From: Acidimicrobiales bacterium
GTDB lineage: Bacteria; Actinomycetota; Acidimicrobiia; Acidimicrobiales; JABEUL01
Direction: 5' to 3'
Assembly: GCA_013044465.1 (NCBI GenBank)
Contig: JABEUL010000090.1
Location: 1 to 14,938 of the forward strand
DNA length: 14,938 nucleotides
The notes beneath the pieces are model-generated. The model was not told where the DNA came from. It did not search any database and saw only the letters and a list, made by a program, of their open reading frames with translations. The first letter of the stretch is position 1. Each line of letters starts with the position of its first letter. Position numbers and translations under genes: made by a program. Positions 1 through 7,395 of this stretch are shown in pieces.

Positions 1-1
1 C

Positions 2-985
2 TCCTAATTTCTCTTGCACACTCCCAGACTCGCCGCCTGATAGTAGATCTGAAAATCGGTGCATGACTGCTATATTCGAGACTCCGTATGAGCGAGCTAG
101 TTTGAAAGATTTCTGAAGCCATTTAGAGACTCCAATATCTTCCAGTACAGCCCAGGCCTCATCAATAACCATGAAAAGTCCACCATCACGCTCTCTTTCT
201 ATCATTTCACTCTGTAGCCATGATGTAGCGCATGCCATGACAGCACTCAAAGAATGCGAACTATAAAGATTGGAGAGATCAATTACTACACACTTAGCTT
301 TAGGTGTGACTCCCCTGGAAGTTGGACCATCAAACATCCCTCTCAAGTCCCCGCTGACCATTCTGCGAAGTTCAAGTGCGATCTCTTTAATCTCTTTTTT
401 GAGTTCCCCTTGATCTATAAAGAGAGATGATGAGAAACTCTCGTTGGGATCGAGAAGTTCATTCAGCACCATTGGAAGTGTGGCATGATGCAAATTGGCA
501 TCTTTGGCCTTTGCTTTGGCAATTGAGAGAGAAATATCCATACCTGCGCGCTCAATTGGGCGCAAGCCTCTCTTCATCCCACTTTCAACCAAGGCAACCA
601 GAAGATCACTCGTTCCTAACTCAAGTGGATTTAACTTGATTCTGCCATTTGGTCGCAAAATTATGGGCTGGCAATTTAGCGCCACCGCCAGTTGTGAATA
701 CTCTCCCTTAGGATCGATGATCCAAGCTTTTCTCCCAAAAATGCTCTGTCTAAAAAGGTAGGTTTTAATAAATGAACTTTTCCCCATCCCGATCTGGCCA
801 AATACCACCATATTTGGGTTTGAGATGACTCCATTTGCATACATTTCAAAAGGGTCAAAGCAAAAAGTGCCTCCAAATAAATTGCTTCCGATAACAACAC
901 TCTTTGCCAACATGTGGTTTTCGGAAAAAAATGGGAATATTGCTCCAAGATGGGCAGTAGTTGCATGATGCGAAGGTATTTTCAA
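2..985 (-). CDS. VirB4/TraC-type conjugation ATPase, partial (3' end beyond left edge)
   Basis: This is the N-terminal 328 residues of a type IV secretion ATPase, which would power substrate transfer or pilus assembly at the inner face of the membrane. The frame is open from TTG 985 to the window edge. A Walker A motif (GQIGMGKSS) lies at residues 63-71 and a Walker B motif (VIDEAW, preceded by hydrophobic residues) at 273-278; the downstream stretch RSYGVSNIAVMHR (298-310) fits the VirB4/TraC family. The TTG overlaps the TGA of the upstream SCO6880-family gene (TTGA, 4 bases). It follows an AGAGGG ribosome site, and an in-frame TAG lies four codons upstream, so it is effectively the only start that keeps the N-terminus. 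The long N-terminal domain found in classical VirB4 is missing here and is probably supplied by the preceding gene. The C-terminal end is not visible. Confidence 0.88.
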   Translation of the reverse strand, partial: MKIPSHHATTAHLGAIFPFFSENHMLAKSVVIGSNLFGGTFCFDPFEMYANGVISNPNMVVFGQIGMGKSSFIKTYLFRQSIFGRKAWIIDPKGEYSQLAVALNCQPIILRPNGRIKLNPLELGTSDLLVALVESGMKRGLRPIERAGMDISLSIAKAKAKDANLHHATLPMVLNELLDPNESFSSSLFIDQGELKKEIKEIALELRRMVSGDLRGMFDGPTSRGVTPKAKCVVIDLSNLYSSHSLSAVMACATSWLQSEMIERERDGGLFMVIDEAWAVLEDIGVSKWLQKSFKLARSYGVSNIAVMHRFSDLLSGGESGSVQEKLG

Positions 986-2493
986 CTTAACCCTCTACAA
1001 AGTGGCAAAGTGGCATTGAAGCCCTGTTCCTGTTCCCCATAAAGTTCTCGAAGTTCTAGGAAAGCCTTTGCTCCTAGATGCTTGATGACACCTTTCTCCT
1101 GTTCGAGTTGCTCTTTGGACTCAGCAGTGACTGTGACAAATCCTGAAAAACGATAGGAAAGGTGCCCCTCGGCGAGTTCATTTTCTCTTTGGATTACATC
1201 GGAAGTTTCACGTTTGGACTTAGCACTTATTAGATAACCTGCCTTGGATCGCAACCTTTCATCAGCTAATGAAGCAGTGTGGGCACGTTCAACTTCCCTT
1301 ACGGCATGTCCTAATGGAATTGGTTCCAGTACGACAGAAAGAGTTTTCCGCACTCCTTGACCCAGTACTAGCGGAGCCAAAAAATCAGAGCCGACAGGAA
1401 TGAGTGGCCATCTTGATATCCAGTATGTTGAGTGAAATGTAGCATCTGTTCTCAAGTGGTCCCACTCAGACGAGGTTTTCATTGGCCACGGGAAGGACTC
1501 ACTTAGCTCCCAACCAATGCTGCCTTTTGGACTTTGAGCGTACGACCTAGCTAAGAGATTGGAAACTGCGCTGAAATTTAAAATTCCATCGGTTGGGAAA
1601 CCCTGCCTTTCAAGGGCTTTCACTACCAGGGTGGCCTCATCTAGGAGTAGCGAGAAACACATCTCTTGTCTACTTTTAGGTGATTTAGTATTTCTAATTG
1701 ACCGAGTTTCCTTTATGGAGAGTGCGAGAACAGTTTCATGAGAAGTAATTTTCTGGGGCATTTGTTTGATCAATTCGGCATAAGAGTTAAGTGCTTGTGG
1801 ATGATCAATTGAGTCATTCATCGAAATATTTGCTAAGTCCTGTCCGTCTTCTGGATAGCTTCGATCGATCCACTGAATTCGGAAAAGGTTAGAAGAACTC
1901 CTCGCGATAGAGGACAGCAGTGTTGCGTAACTTTGCACTTTCAAGTCTCGCTCACTTGGTGATAGCAGAGCGAAGCTTTGACCTCTTAATCGAATAACAC
2001 AGATGTAGATTGAACTCTTTGGTTGATAAAGTACTCCCGCACCAAAAGGGCCACTGAGTAGTTTACATCCAAAAAGATCTCTTTTCCCAGATATCATTAC
2101 GGGTTCACCGCTTGGGAAATGTCCATCTTGGAAGTTGCTCGTTGGAAAGTATCTGTGCCTGATGAGAGATTTCAAAAATGATGGAACTGGCAACTTGTCG
2201 AAAAAGTGTCTAACTTCCTTTCTATCAGAGTACTTTGACAAGAGCCAGCGGAAAACCACAGGAATCCAGTCAATAGGCTTTCTTGAGTTAATGGTCACAG
2301 TGGCTGAGAGAATCCCGCAACTTAGTACAGTTATGCACCCGAAGAAGTTGGCAGGAGGCATAAAGTTGTTAAGCAAAACAAGTGCTAGTAATGCGGAACC
2401 AAAAACCACGAGTAGCTGTGATAATTTCCAGCCTGCCAATATTCCACGCCCTTGAGTTGGACCAAACATGAAGCGTTGCGAAGGCTCACTCAA
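982..2493 (-). CDS. SCO6880-family conjugation membrane protein
   Basis: About 503 residues from TTG 2493. The motif RFMFGPTQGRGILAG (residues 7-21), followed by two hydrophobic helices (about 25-42 and 48-67) and a long cytoplasmic region, matches the SCO6880 family of actinobacterial conjugation loci. From family knowledge, the N-terminus resembles the PrgI/VirB3 membrane module and the rest the N-terminal domain of VirB4, so it probably pairs with the ATPase encoded immediately downstream. The frame stays open upstream to 2691, but that extension would overlap the preceding gene by about 200 bases. TTG 2493 has a GAAGGGA site 9 bases upstream and overlaps the previous stop by 8 bases. ATG 2469 is the alternative start, but it would cut into the conserved motif. 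Its biochemical role is unknown to me. Confidence 0.8.
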   Translation of the reverse strand: MSEPSQRFMFGPTQGRGILAGWKLSQLLVVFGSALLALVLLNNFMPPANFFGCITVLSCGILSATVTINSRKPIDWIPVVFRWLLSKYSDRKEVRHFFDKLPVPSFLKSLIRHRYFPTSNFQDGHFPSGEPVMISGKRDLFGCKLLSGPFGAGVLYQPKSSIYICVIRLRGQSFALLSPSERDLKVQSYATLLSSIARSSSNLFRIQWIDRSYPEDGQDLANISMNDSIDHPQALNSYAELIKQMPQKITSHETVLALSIKETRSIRNTKSPKSRQEMCFSLLLDEATLVVKALERQGFPTDGILNFSAVSNLLARSYAQSPKGSIGWELSESFPWPMKTSSEWDHLRTDATFHSTYWISRWPLIPVGSDFLAPLVLGQGVRKTLSVVLEPIPLGHAVREVERAHTASLADERLRSKAGYLISAKSKRETSDVIQRENELAEGHLSYRFSGFVTVTAESKEQLEQEKGVIKHLGAKAFLELRELYGEQEQGFNATLPLCRGLS

Positions 2494-3661
2494 TGTCGTT
2501 GGTCCCTTCACTATCAAGTCGTAAAGACCCACTCGGAGATTTGTCACTATAGGAAACAAGTGCAGGGTGCTCTCGTGAGAAATGGTCACTTGATCCGGAG
2601 TTATCCGGAGCGTGATTTGATACAGCAGATGGCATTTGGGATAAAAAGGATGAGGTAGCATCTCCAAGGGATTGATTTTCAGAAAGTACACTACCGCTAG
2701 AATTTGTCGTAGCTAGGTACGAGTCGATACCAGCTCCAACTGCAATTTTCGCCATTTCTTTTCCTCTTGAATGCACTCGCTGACCAACTTCGGTGATCCC
2801 AGATAGCACAGATGCGTCGACAAGTGGAACGATCTTGAATAACATAAACGGTGAAAAGGCTGCTAACCATATGCATGCAAGGCCGACAGTAATGGTTGAG
2901 AATGAACTCGTATATGGGTTAGATGCAATTTCACTTGAAGCCATTGCTAAGACTCCGGCAACTACAAATTTTGATAAAATTAAGGATGCAATTGTCTCAA
3001 TTAACCGCCTGAGAATATGTGCAGTATAGGGGAAAACCATTGCCGCAAATGAAATTGGCAGGAAAAGGACTGCTATGTCAATTGCGCTCGATCGCATGAT
3101 CATCTCAATGAAGAGAACTAATGTTCCACTTAATATTCCCAATGCAATAAAGGCAAGAGCTCCAGATGCAATTGTTGGCATGGAACTAAGTGGCGAGATC
3201 AGAGCACTATTAATACGAGAAATCATCTCAGGAAAATTTGACCCAGATTGAGCCAAAAGTTGGTTAGAGAATGAATCAACAATTTCTATTAGTGTTTTCA
3301 CAATCTGAATTGAGCCAATTCCAGCAATAAATGCACCAGGAATCTGAATCATGACCATTTTTCCCATTCCATTGAAATCTTGCATGAAAATTGACCTAAT
3401 TACAGAGATAAAAATTAGGGGAACGATAACTAGTCCGGCGATCATAATCATATTTTGGTAATTGAGGGAAAACCAACTTGTACCAATTCCGGGTTGGCTA
3501 GCATTTTCCATTATTTGACCAAGTTTTTCCACCAGAAAAGCAGCAGCATTACCAATCCATTTCGAAATCGCATCCAGAAGCGTACTGGCGCCCAAACTGG
3601 TTAAGCTGCTTATAATTGGGATTCCTTCGATCAGGCCAAGGGGGCAATTTCCAAAAGGCAT
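2486..3661 (-). CDS. Polytopic VirB6/TrbL-like conjugation membrane protein (SCO6881-like)
   Basis: A 391-residue inner-membrane protein with about six predicted helices (roughly 71-92, 102-122, 165-189, 193-214, 224-244 and 255-281). It ends in a serine-rich soluble tail (about 315-391). An amphipathic N-terminal segment precedes the first helix. This architecture, and its place between a small two-helix protein and an SCO6880-family gene, fits the VirB6/TrbL-like channel component of actinobacterial type IV secretion loci (SCO6881-like by synteny). The start is ATG 3661, sharing one base with the upstream TGA (TGATG), so it is probably translated by coupling; no strong ribosome site is visible. 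The tail overlaps the downstream gene start by 8 bases. The assignment rests on topology and gene order, because sequence motifs in this family are weak. Confidence 0.7.
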   Translation of the reverse strand: MPFGNCPLGLIEGIPIISSLTSLGASTLLDAISKWIGNAAAFLVEKLGQIMENASQPGIGTSWFSLNYQNMIMIAGLVIVPLIFISVIRSIFMQDFNGMGKMVMIQIPGAFIAGIGSIQIVKTLIEIVDSFSNQLLAQSGSNFPEMISRINSALISPLSSMPTIASGALAFIALGILSGTLVLFIEMIMRSSAIDIAVLFLPISFAAMVFPYTAHILRRLIETIASLILSKFVVAGVLAMASSEIASNPYTSSFSTITVGLACIWLAAFSPFMLFKIVPLVDASVLSGITEVGQRVHSRGKEMAKIAVGAGIDSYLATTNSSGSVLSENQSLGDATSSFLSQMPSAVSNHAPDNSGSSDHFSREHPALVSYSDKSPSGSLRLDSEGTNDIE

Positions 3662-4062
3662 CAGACTTGCATCCCAGTCGAATAGAAAAAGTCAACAATA
3701 TGGGGTGCTGCACCTATCAAGAGAGCAGCTCCCGCCGAGACCAAAACAGTTCTTCTTCCAACCATCGTATGTTGATAGTTCTGAGAGTGGGCACCGAGTG
3801 CCCACGCTGCAGCTCCTACAACTAGCGCAGCGAGTGAAAGAATAAGGGCCCAAGCACCAATGCCATTTGTCAAATTCTGGAGTTGAGTACTACCAGGTAG
3901 ATATGAGGGACTCGGATTAAAGGAATCCCAGTACTTTCCCAGTAACATCACATGCACATGAGGAAAAAACTGAGTCTTAATCAGTTGATGGCAGGCTGAA
4001 AGTTGGTGGCTATAGGCAGGCCATTTAAATGGTAATGAAAAAAGATAGTTCTTAACAATCAT
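3661..4062 (-). CDS. Small two-helix conjugation protein, DUF6112-like (VirB2-like position)
   Basis: 133 residues from ATG 4062, the first gene of the conjugation operon. Two hydrophobic helices (about 71-91 and 105-121) flank a short loop containing ALGAHSQNY and a GRR turn. This pattern matches the DUF6112 family found beside SCO6880/SCO6881 homologues in actinobacterial integrative conjugative elements. Size and topology resemble VirB2/TrbC pilins, but no pilin function has been shown to my knowledge. ATG 4062 has an AAAGGA ribosome site 7 bases upstream. The first 38 residues are not a convincing signal peptide, and an internal ATG at 3948 would give a 95-residue form closer to the usual family length but lacks a good ribosome site. 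Downstream translation is coupled through TGATG. Confidence 0.72.
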   Translation of the reverse strand: MIVKNYLFSLPFKWPAYSHQLSACHQLIKTQFFPHVHVMLLGKYWDSFNPSPSYLPGSTQLQNLTNGIGAWALILSLAALVVGAAAWALGAHSQNYQHTMVGRRTVLVSAGAALLIGAAPHIVDFFYSTGMQV

Positions 4063-4120
4063 TGATAGTTCCTTTCGTTTCTTGTTATTGAATCTCCACC
4101 CTCCAAGGGGCAGTTAGAAG

Positions 4121-4149
4121 AGCATATGATAATTCTCATTACTTTTCAA
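4121..4149 (-). promoter_or_regulatory. Candidate sigma70-type promoter for the conjugation operon
   Basis: On the minus strand, TTGAAA (4149-4144) and TATGCT (4126-4121) are separated by 17 bases. Transcription would begin near 4114, giving a leader of about 50 bases that includes the AAAGGA ribosome site of the gene starting at 4062. The -35 box lies inside one unit of the phased repeats described separately. On the plus strand the same area holds TATGAT (4125-4130), a possible -10 box for the divergent kinase gene, but with no clear -35 partner. Confidence 0.45.
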
Positions 4150-4170
4150 TACATTTCATGTTTTTTCAAT
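4131..4170. promoter_or_regulatory. Phased TCA direct repeats, candidate operator of the divergent promoter region
   Basis: Four consecutive 10-base blocks (4131-4140, 4141-4150, 4151-4160 and 4161-4170) each carry TCA at the same column (4136-4138, 4146-4148, 4156-4158 and 4166-4168), preceded by a T run and followed by A or T. A fifth block (4171-4180) keeps the T-rich part but not the TCA. OmpR/PhoB-family regulators bind direct repeats spaced about one helical turn, and such a regulator is encoded downstream (5486-6199). The array covers the -35 box of the leftward promoter and lies just upstream of the kinase start, so one protein could control both directions. The binder is inferred. 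Confidence 0.4.
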
Positions 4171-4181
4171 AAATTTTATTC

Positions 4182-5489
4182 GTGGATATGCGCCATAGGT
4201 GCCTCTCCGCCTGTCATGCTGGGATAATGCACCTTTCTCTTGATGCAACCGAGATACTCGTTGGCGGCTTATCAGTACTGATAGTGGTATTTCTCAGCGG
4301 TTTTATATCTTCAAGGGTGGGGAAAAGGGAACTTAGAGCAAGACTGGGAGCACTTGCCTCTCGGTTAGGAGAGGACCCTTCGTCAACCGAAAAGGGCTCA
4401 ATTGACCATGTGCTCACTCGGCTAGAAGTCGCAACTGATGCAGCTGCAGCTGCGGTGGGTGAGTCAAGCGCAGATGCAATTAGGCTGCGTCGCACCCTTG
4501 ATCGACTTCCCCAGGGAGTACTGATTTGTGATGAATTGGGTGGAGTAGTTTTTCGAAATGTAGCTGCTGTGGAACTAGTAGGAGGCAATCATTTTGACGC
4601 TATTGCATCGCAGGCAGTTGAAGATCTACTTGCGGCAAATGTAGAAGACCGAGCTCAGAGTGAGAGAGTTTTGGAGCTATACGGTCCACCTAGAAGGACG
4701 CTGTCACTCAGATGTGTCTCTGTCGATGACGGGCAGAGATCTTTGGGAATAGTTGTTGTAATTGACGACATTACAAAAAATAGGAGATTGGAAGAAGTTA
4801 GAAGAGATTTTGTAGCAAATGTTAGTCATGAGTTGAAGACTCCAATGGGGGCTCTCGGGCTCTTGGCTGAAACTCTTGCTGTTGAACCCGATCCAGATGT
4901 GGCTCAAAGACTGGCGGGAAGGATACAGTCCGAGGCCTTTAGAGCAAGTCGAATTATTGATGATCTTCTAGATCTCTCCAGAATTGAAGCAGAAGAGTCT
5001 CCATACAGGGAAGCAATTGATGTTTCATTAATAATGGCAGAGTCCTTAGAGCGAGTAAAAAGCCTGGCAGATCAGAATACTATTACCCTTGAAATTGCAG
5101 AACCTATTGAACCAATAACTGTGCTTGGTGATAGGAGGCAGTTGGTTAGTGCATTCCACAACTTGTTGGAAAATGCCGTGAAATACTCAGACTCAGGAGG
5201 AACGGTGCGATTTAGTGCTGCACTTGATGATGGAGAAGTAGTTATATCTGTTTCCGATGACGGGGTAGGAATTCCATCAAAAGAGTTGGACCGTATATTC
5301 GAGCGCTTTTACCGAGTTGATCATGGAAGGTCGCGTGCCACAGGAGGGACCGGACTTGGGCTGTCAATAGTGAGGCACGTGGCATCCAATCATTCAGGAG
5401 CTATTGAAGTAGTAAGCGAGGAAGGTGTTGGATCAACATTCACCCTTAGAATCCCGACCGCACCTGACACTCCGATTGGCTTATCGTGA
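4182..5489 (+). CDS. senX3: SenX3-like sensor histidine kinase
   Basis: Membrane sensor kinase that would phosphorylate the regulator encoded next. Numbering from GTG 4182 (435 residues): one membrane helix at about 26-44, a basic linker, a PAS-like region at about 105-195, the dimerization and phosphotransfer helix with the H box (FVANVSHELKTP, His216), N box (FHNLLENAVKYS, 325-336), G1 (DDGVGIP, 359-365) and G2 (GGTGLGLSIV, 388-397). The wording around the H box and FERFYR...RSRATGG is very close to mycobacterial SenX3. The start is uncertain: GTG 4182, ATG 4188 and ATG 4227 are all in frame and none has a good ribosome site; the short 4227 form still keeps the helix. In mycobacteria the pair senses phosphate limitation through PhoU/Pst, but no phoU or pst gene is in view, so the signal here is inferred. 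Confidence 0.85.
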   Translation: MDMRHRCLSACHAGIMHLSLDATEILVGGLSVLIVVFLSGFISSRVGKRELRARLGALASRLGEDPSSTEKGSIDHVLTRLEVATDAAAAAVGESSADAIRLRRTLDRLPQGVLICDELGGVVFRNVAAVELVGGNHFDAIASQAVEDLLAANVEDRAQSERVLELYGPPRRTLSLRCVSVDDGQRSLGIVVVIDDITKNRRLEEVRRDFVANVSHELKTPMGALGLLAETLAVEPDPDVAQRLAGRIQSEAFRASRIIDDLLDLSRIEAEESPYREAIDVSLIMAESLERVKSLADQNTITLEIAEPIEPITVLGDRRQLVSAFHNLLENAVKYSDSGGTVRFSAALDDGEVVISVSDDGVGIPSKELDRIFERFYRVDHGRSRATGGTGLGLSIVRHVASNHSGAIEVVSEEGVGSTFTLRIPTAPDTPIGLS

Positions 5490-6199
5490 CCGTTGCTGAA
5501 CGTCCGATAAGAGTATTGGTAGCAGAAGATGAAGAATCTTTTGTAGATGCATTAGCTATTGGTCTGAGGCGAGAAGGATTTATCGTGGATATTGCGATGG
5601 ATGGGCCTTCTGCACTGGCGGCATTTGAAGATATAGAGCCTGACTTGATATTGCTTGACATAATGCTCCCCCGCATGAGTGGACTCGACGTGTGTCGATC
5701 AATCAGACTTAAATCAAATGTGCCAATAATAATGGTGACGGCAAAGTCCACTGAAATTGATACGGTAGTTGGACTTGAGGTAGGGGCAGATGATTATGTG
5801 TCAAAACCCTACAGACTTAGAGAACTGGTTGCCAGAATGCGAGCAGTACTTAGAAGGCGAGCAATCGATTCTCCAATGAATCAGGACGTTGACAAAGTGC
5901 TTAAAGTGGATGGGGTAGTTTTAGATGATGCTAGACACAATGTCACAGTTAACGGCACTAGTGTCCAGCTCCCACTAAAGGAGTTTGAGCTTTTAGCGGT
6001 CCTATTATCTTCAGCTGGTCGAGTTGTCACTAGGGAGACTTTAATTGACAGGGTCTGGGGCAGCGATTACGTCGGTGACACTAAAACACTTGATGTACAC
6101 ATTAAAAGGCTGCGTAAAAGAATTGACGCTGACCCTTTGGCACCAAGCAAGATCACAACTATAAGAGGGGTTGGATATAGATTTGAGACGAACGGTTAA
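5486..6199 (+). CDS. regX3: RegX3-like response regulator (OmpR/PhoB family)
   Basis: Cytoplasmic DNA-binding partner of the upstream kinase, 237 residues. The receiver domain (about 8-122) has the acidic pair Glu14/Asp15, phosphoacceptor Asp58 (LLDIMLP), Thr85 and Lys107 (SKPY). The winged-helix domain (about 138-235) contains LPLKEFELL, DRVWGSDYVGDTKTLDVHIKRLR-type sequence and the terminal RGVGYRF turn, all hallmarks of OmpR/PhoB regulators and especially close to RegX3. GTG 5486 overlaps the kinase TGA by 4 bases (GTGA), which indicates coupled translation. Members of this family bind direct repeats near one helical turn apart, which makes the 10-base phased array at 4131-4170 a candidate autoregulatory site. 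In mycobacteria RegX3 activates phosphate-starvation genes; whether that holds here cannot be seen. Confidence 0.87.
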   Translation: MTVAERPIRVLVAEDEESFVDALAIGLRREGFIVDIAMDGPSALAAFEDIEPDLILLDIMLPRMSGLDVCRSIRLKSNVPIIMVTAKSTEIDTVVGLEVGADDYVSKPYRLRELVARMRAVLRRRAIDSPMNQDVDKVLKVDGVVLDDARHNVTVNGTSVQLPLKEFELLAVLLSSAGRVVTRETLIDRVWGSDYVGDTKTLDVHIKRLRKRIDADPLAPSKITTIRGVGYRFETNG

Positions 6200-6207
6200 T
6201 TAGAGCC

Positions 6208-6654
6208 TTGCTGAAATACAGCGTTGGAGAGATTCTCGCCAAGATGAAGGAAAATGGCGGTAGGATGACACCTGCCCGCCAAGCTCTTGTCCGCTCGCTT
6301 GTGGCGTCACGGGGCCATGTCACAGCTGATGAATTAGCTCACGAGGTAGCCAAAGACTTTCCAGAAGTCCATCTATCCACGATCTATCGCACTTTAGATT
6401 TGCTAGAAGAGGTGGGAGTTGTCGACCATGTTCATCTAGGTCACGGCCGTGCTGTTTATCATTTAGTAGGCGACACGCATCGCCATCTAGTTTGTGAAAT
6501 TTGTGGGACAGTGATCGAAGTTCCAGAAGACACGCTCGATAGTTTTGCCAACGAACTCCATTCCAAATGGGGATTTACCTTGAAGGGTAATCACTTTGCC
6601 CTGATTGGTATGTGTGCGAACTGCTTGGACATTAAAGAAAATCCTAAAAAATGA
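6208..6654 (+). CDS. Fur-family metal-dependent repressor (Fur/Zur/PerR subtype unresolved)
   Basis: 148 residues from TTG 6208. The N-terminal winged helix contains the family signature STIYRTLDLLEEVGVV (57-72). The dimerization half has HRHLVCEICG (91-100) with Cys96/Cys99, and Cys136/Cys139 (MCANC), which together form the structural zinc site. Regulatory-site histidines (91, 93 and His129 in NHF) are present. The protein would repress target genes when bound to iron, zinc or another metal. It starts 8 bases after the regX3 stop, so it is probably the third gene of that operon, an unusual place that would link metal and two-component signalling. ATG 6244 is an alternative start that removes 12 residues and still leaves the DNA-binding domain nearly intact. 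Sequence alone does not settle which metal it senses. Confidence 0.88.
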   Translation: MLKYSVGEILAKMKENGGRMTPARQALVRSLVASRGHVTADELAHEVAKDFPEVHLSTIYRTLDLLEEVGVVDHVHLGHGRAVYHLVGDTHRHLVCEICGTVIEVPEDTLDSFANELHSKWGFTLKGNHFALIGMCANCLDIKENPKK

Positions 6655-6658
6655 AGGT

Positions 6659-7336
6659 CTAAGTAATCCCATTTCGATTAAGGGCCGAGGTGTTCACGCC
6701 TATTAGAACTGCAAGGGGATCGAATTGAGAGCCAAACAAACCCGGTCCATTGTACACCTGTTTTCCAAATTCCATATTGATCGAGGTACAACCGTCAGTA
6801 TTGATTAGGAAAGTCACCGATGTATATGAGTTAAATTTAAAGATTAATTTGAACCCATCGCCAATCGACATAGGACATGAATATGCGCTTGGATAATATG
6901 TATATACGATTGGTATAGCCTGACATAAGGTTTGCAGTTCACTTTGAATCTGTACTAAATTTGTGGATTTCAAGGGTAATTTTGCCAATGTAGCCAGATA
7001 AGCTGGGCTCAAAAGAGATCGATCTGTCCGTTGGATGTATGGAGATAAGAGGGTGGATATTTCTACACTGTTTGGAACTATCAGTCCTTTGCAAATCCCG
7101 GGATATGAACCGGCAACAGTCTGTTTTGTACACTTTTGAGAAACACAGGCAATTTGGACTTGAGGAGGGGAGAGAAGATTAGAACCTCCAATATAAGTTG
7201 CCCCTTTTACAGTTGGCGAGAAGTAATGAATAGGTTTCAAGGTAGTAGGAATACTTGAAGCTGAATTCATTCCACAGGCTGCGGTAGCAATAAAGACTAG
7301 GGCCAAAATTAATACCTTGGGGTTCCATGAATGCAT
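6659..7336 (-). CDS. Putative secreted lipoprotein with six extra cysteines, unknown family
   Basis: I do not recognise the family. From ATG 7336 it has 225 residues: a lysine-containing N-terminus, a hydrophobic core (VLILALVFIATAA) and Cys21 in a lipobox-like TAAC context, suggesting Sec export and lipid anchoring outside the cytoplasmic membrane. Six further cysteines are spread through the mature part (in ACVSQKC, GICKG, TLCQA, YSCPM and DGCTS), enough for three disulfides. No repeats or known catalytic motif are visible. The frame extends upstream to TTG 7399, which overlaps the serS stop (TTGA); that would place 21 residues before the signal peptide, so I prefer 7336, although neither start has a strong ribosome site. 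It is the last gene of the ctaB-tlpA-serS run and converges with fur, with only 4 bases between the two stop codons. A thioredoxin-fold protein is made from the same operon and might act on it, which is speculation. Confidence 0.65.
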   Translation of the reverse strand: MHSWNPKVLILALVFIATAACGMNSASSIPTTLKPIHYFSPTVKGATYIGGSNLLSPPQVQIACVSQKCTKQTVAGSYPGICKGLIVPNSVEISTLLSPYIQRTDRSLLSPAYLATLAKLPLKSTNLVQIQSELQTLCQAIPIVYTYYPSAYSCPMSIGDGFKLIFKFNSYTSVTFLINTDGCTSINMEFGKQVYNGPGLFGSQFDPLAVLIGVNTSALNRNGIT

Positions 7337-7395
7337 GACCCTATTAGAAAAAAAACGCCTCGAGAAAATGTCAGTCACAAACTTTCCACCGAGCG

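Noticed and set aside
676..966. A 96-codon frame on the minus strand.
   Set aside because: It is out of phase with the continuous ATPase frame (Walker A and B intact) that runs from 985 through the left edge, so it is a shadow and not evidence of a frameshift.
2494..2691. Upstream extension of the SCO6880-family gene to 2691.
   Set aside because: It overlaps about 200 bases of the preceding membrane protein in another frame, lies before the conserved N-terminal motif, and TTG 2493 has a good ribosome site.
1..4062. Treating the conjugation genes and the integrase as one integrative conjugative element.
   Set aside because: They are divided by unrelated housekeeping genes, and no second copy of the tRNA-Glu 3' end was found near the left cluster.
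6655..6658. Search for a terminator between the convergent fur and lipoprotein genes.
   Set aside because: Only 4 bases separate the stop codons, and no stem with a T run is visible on either strand near them.
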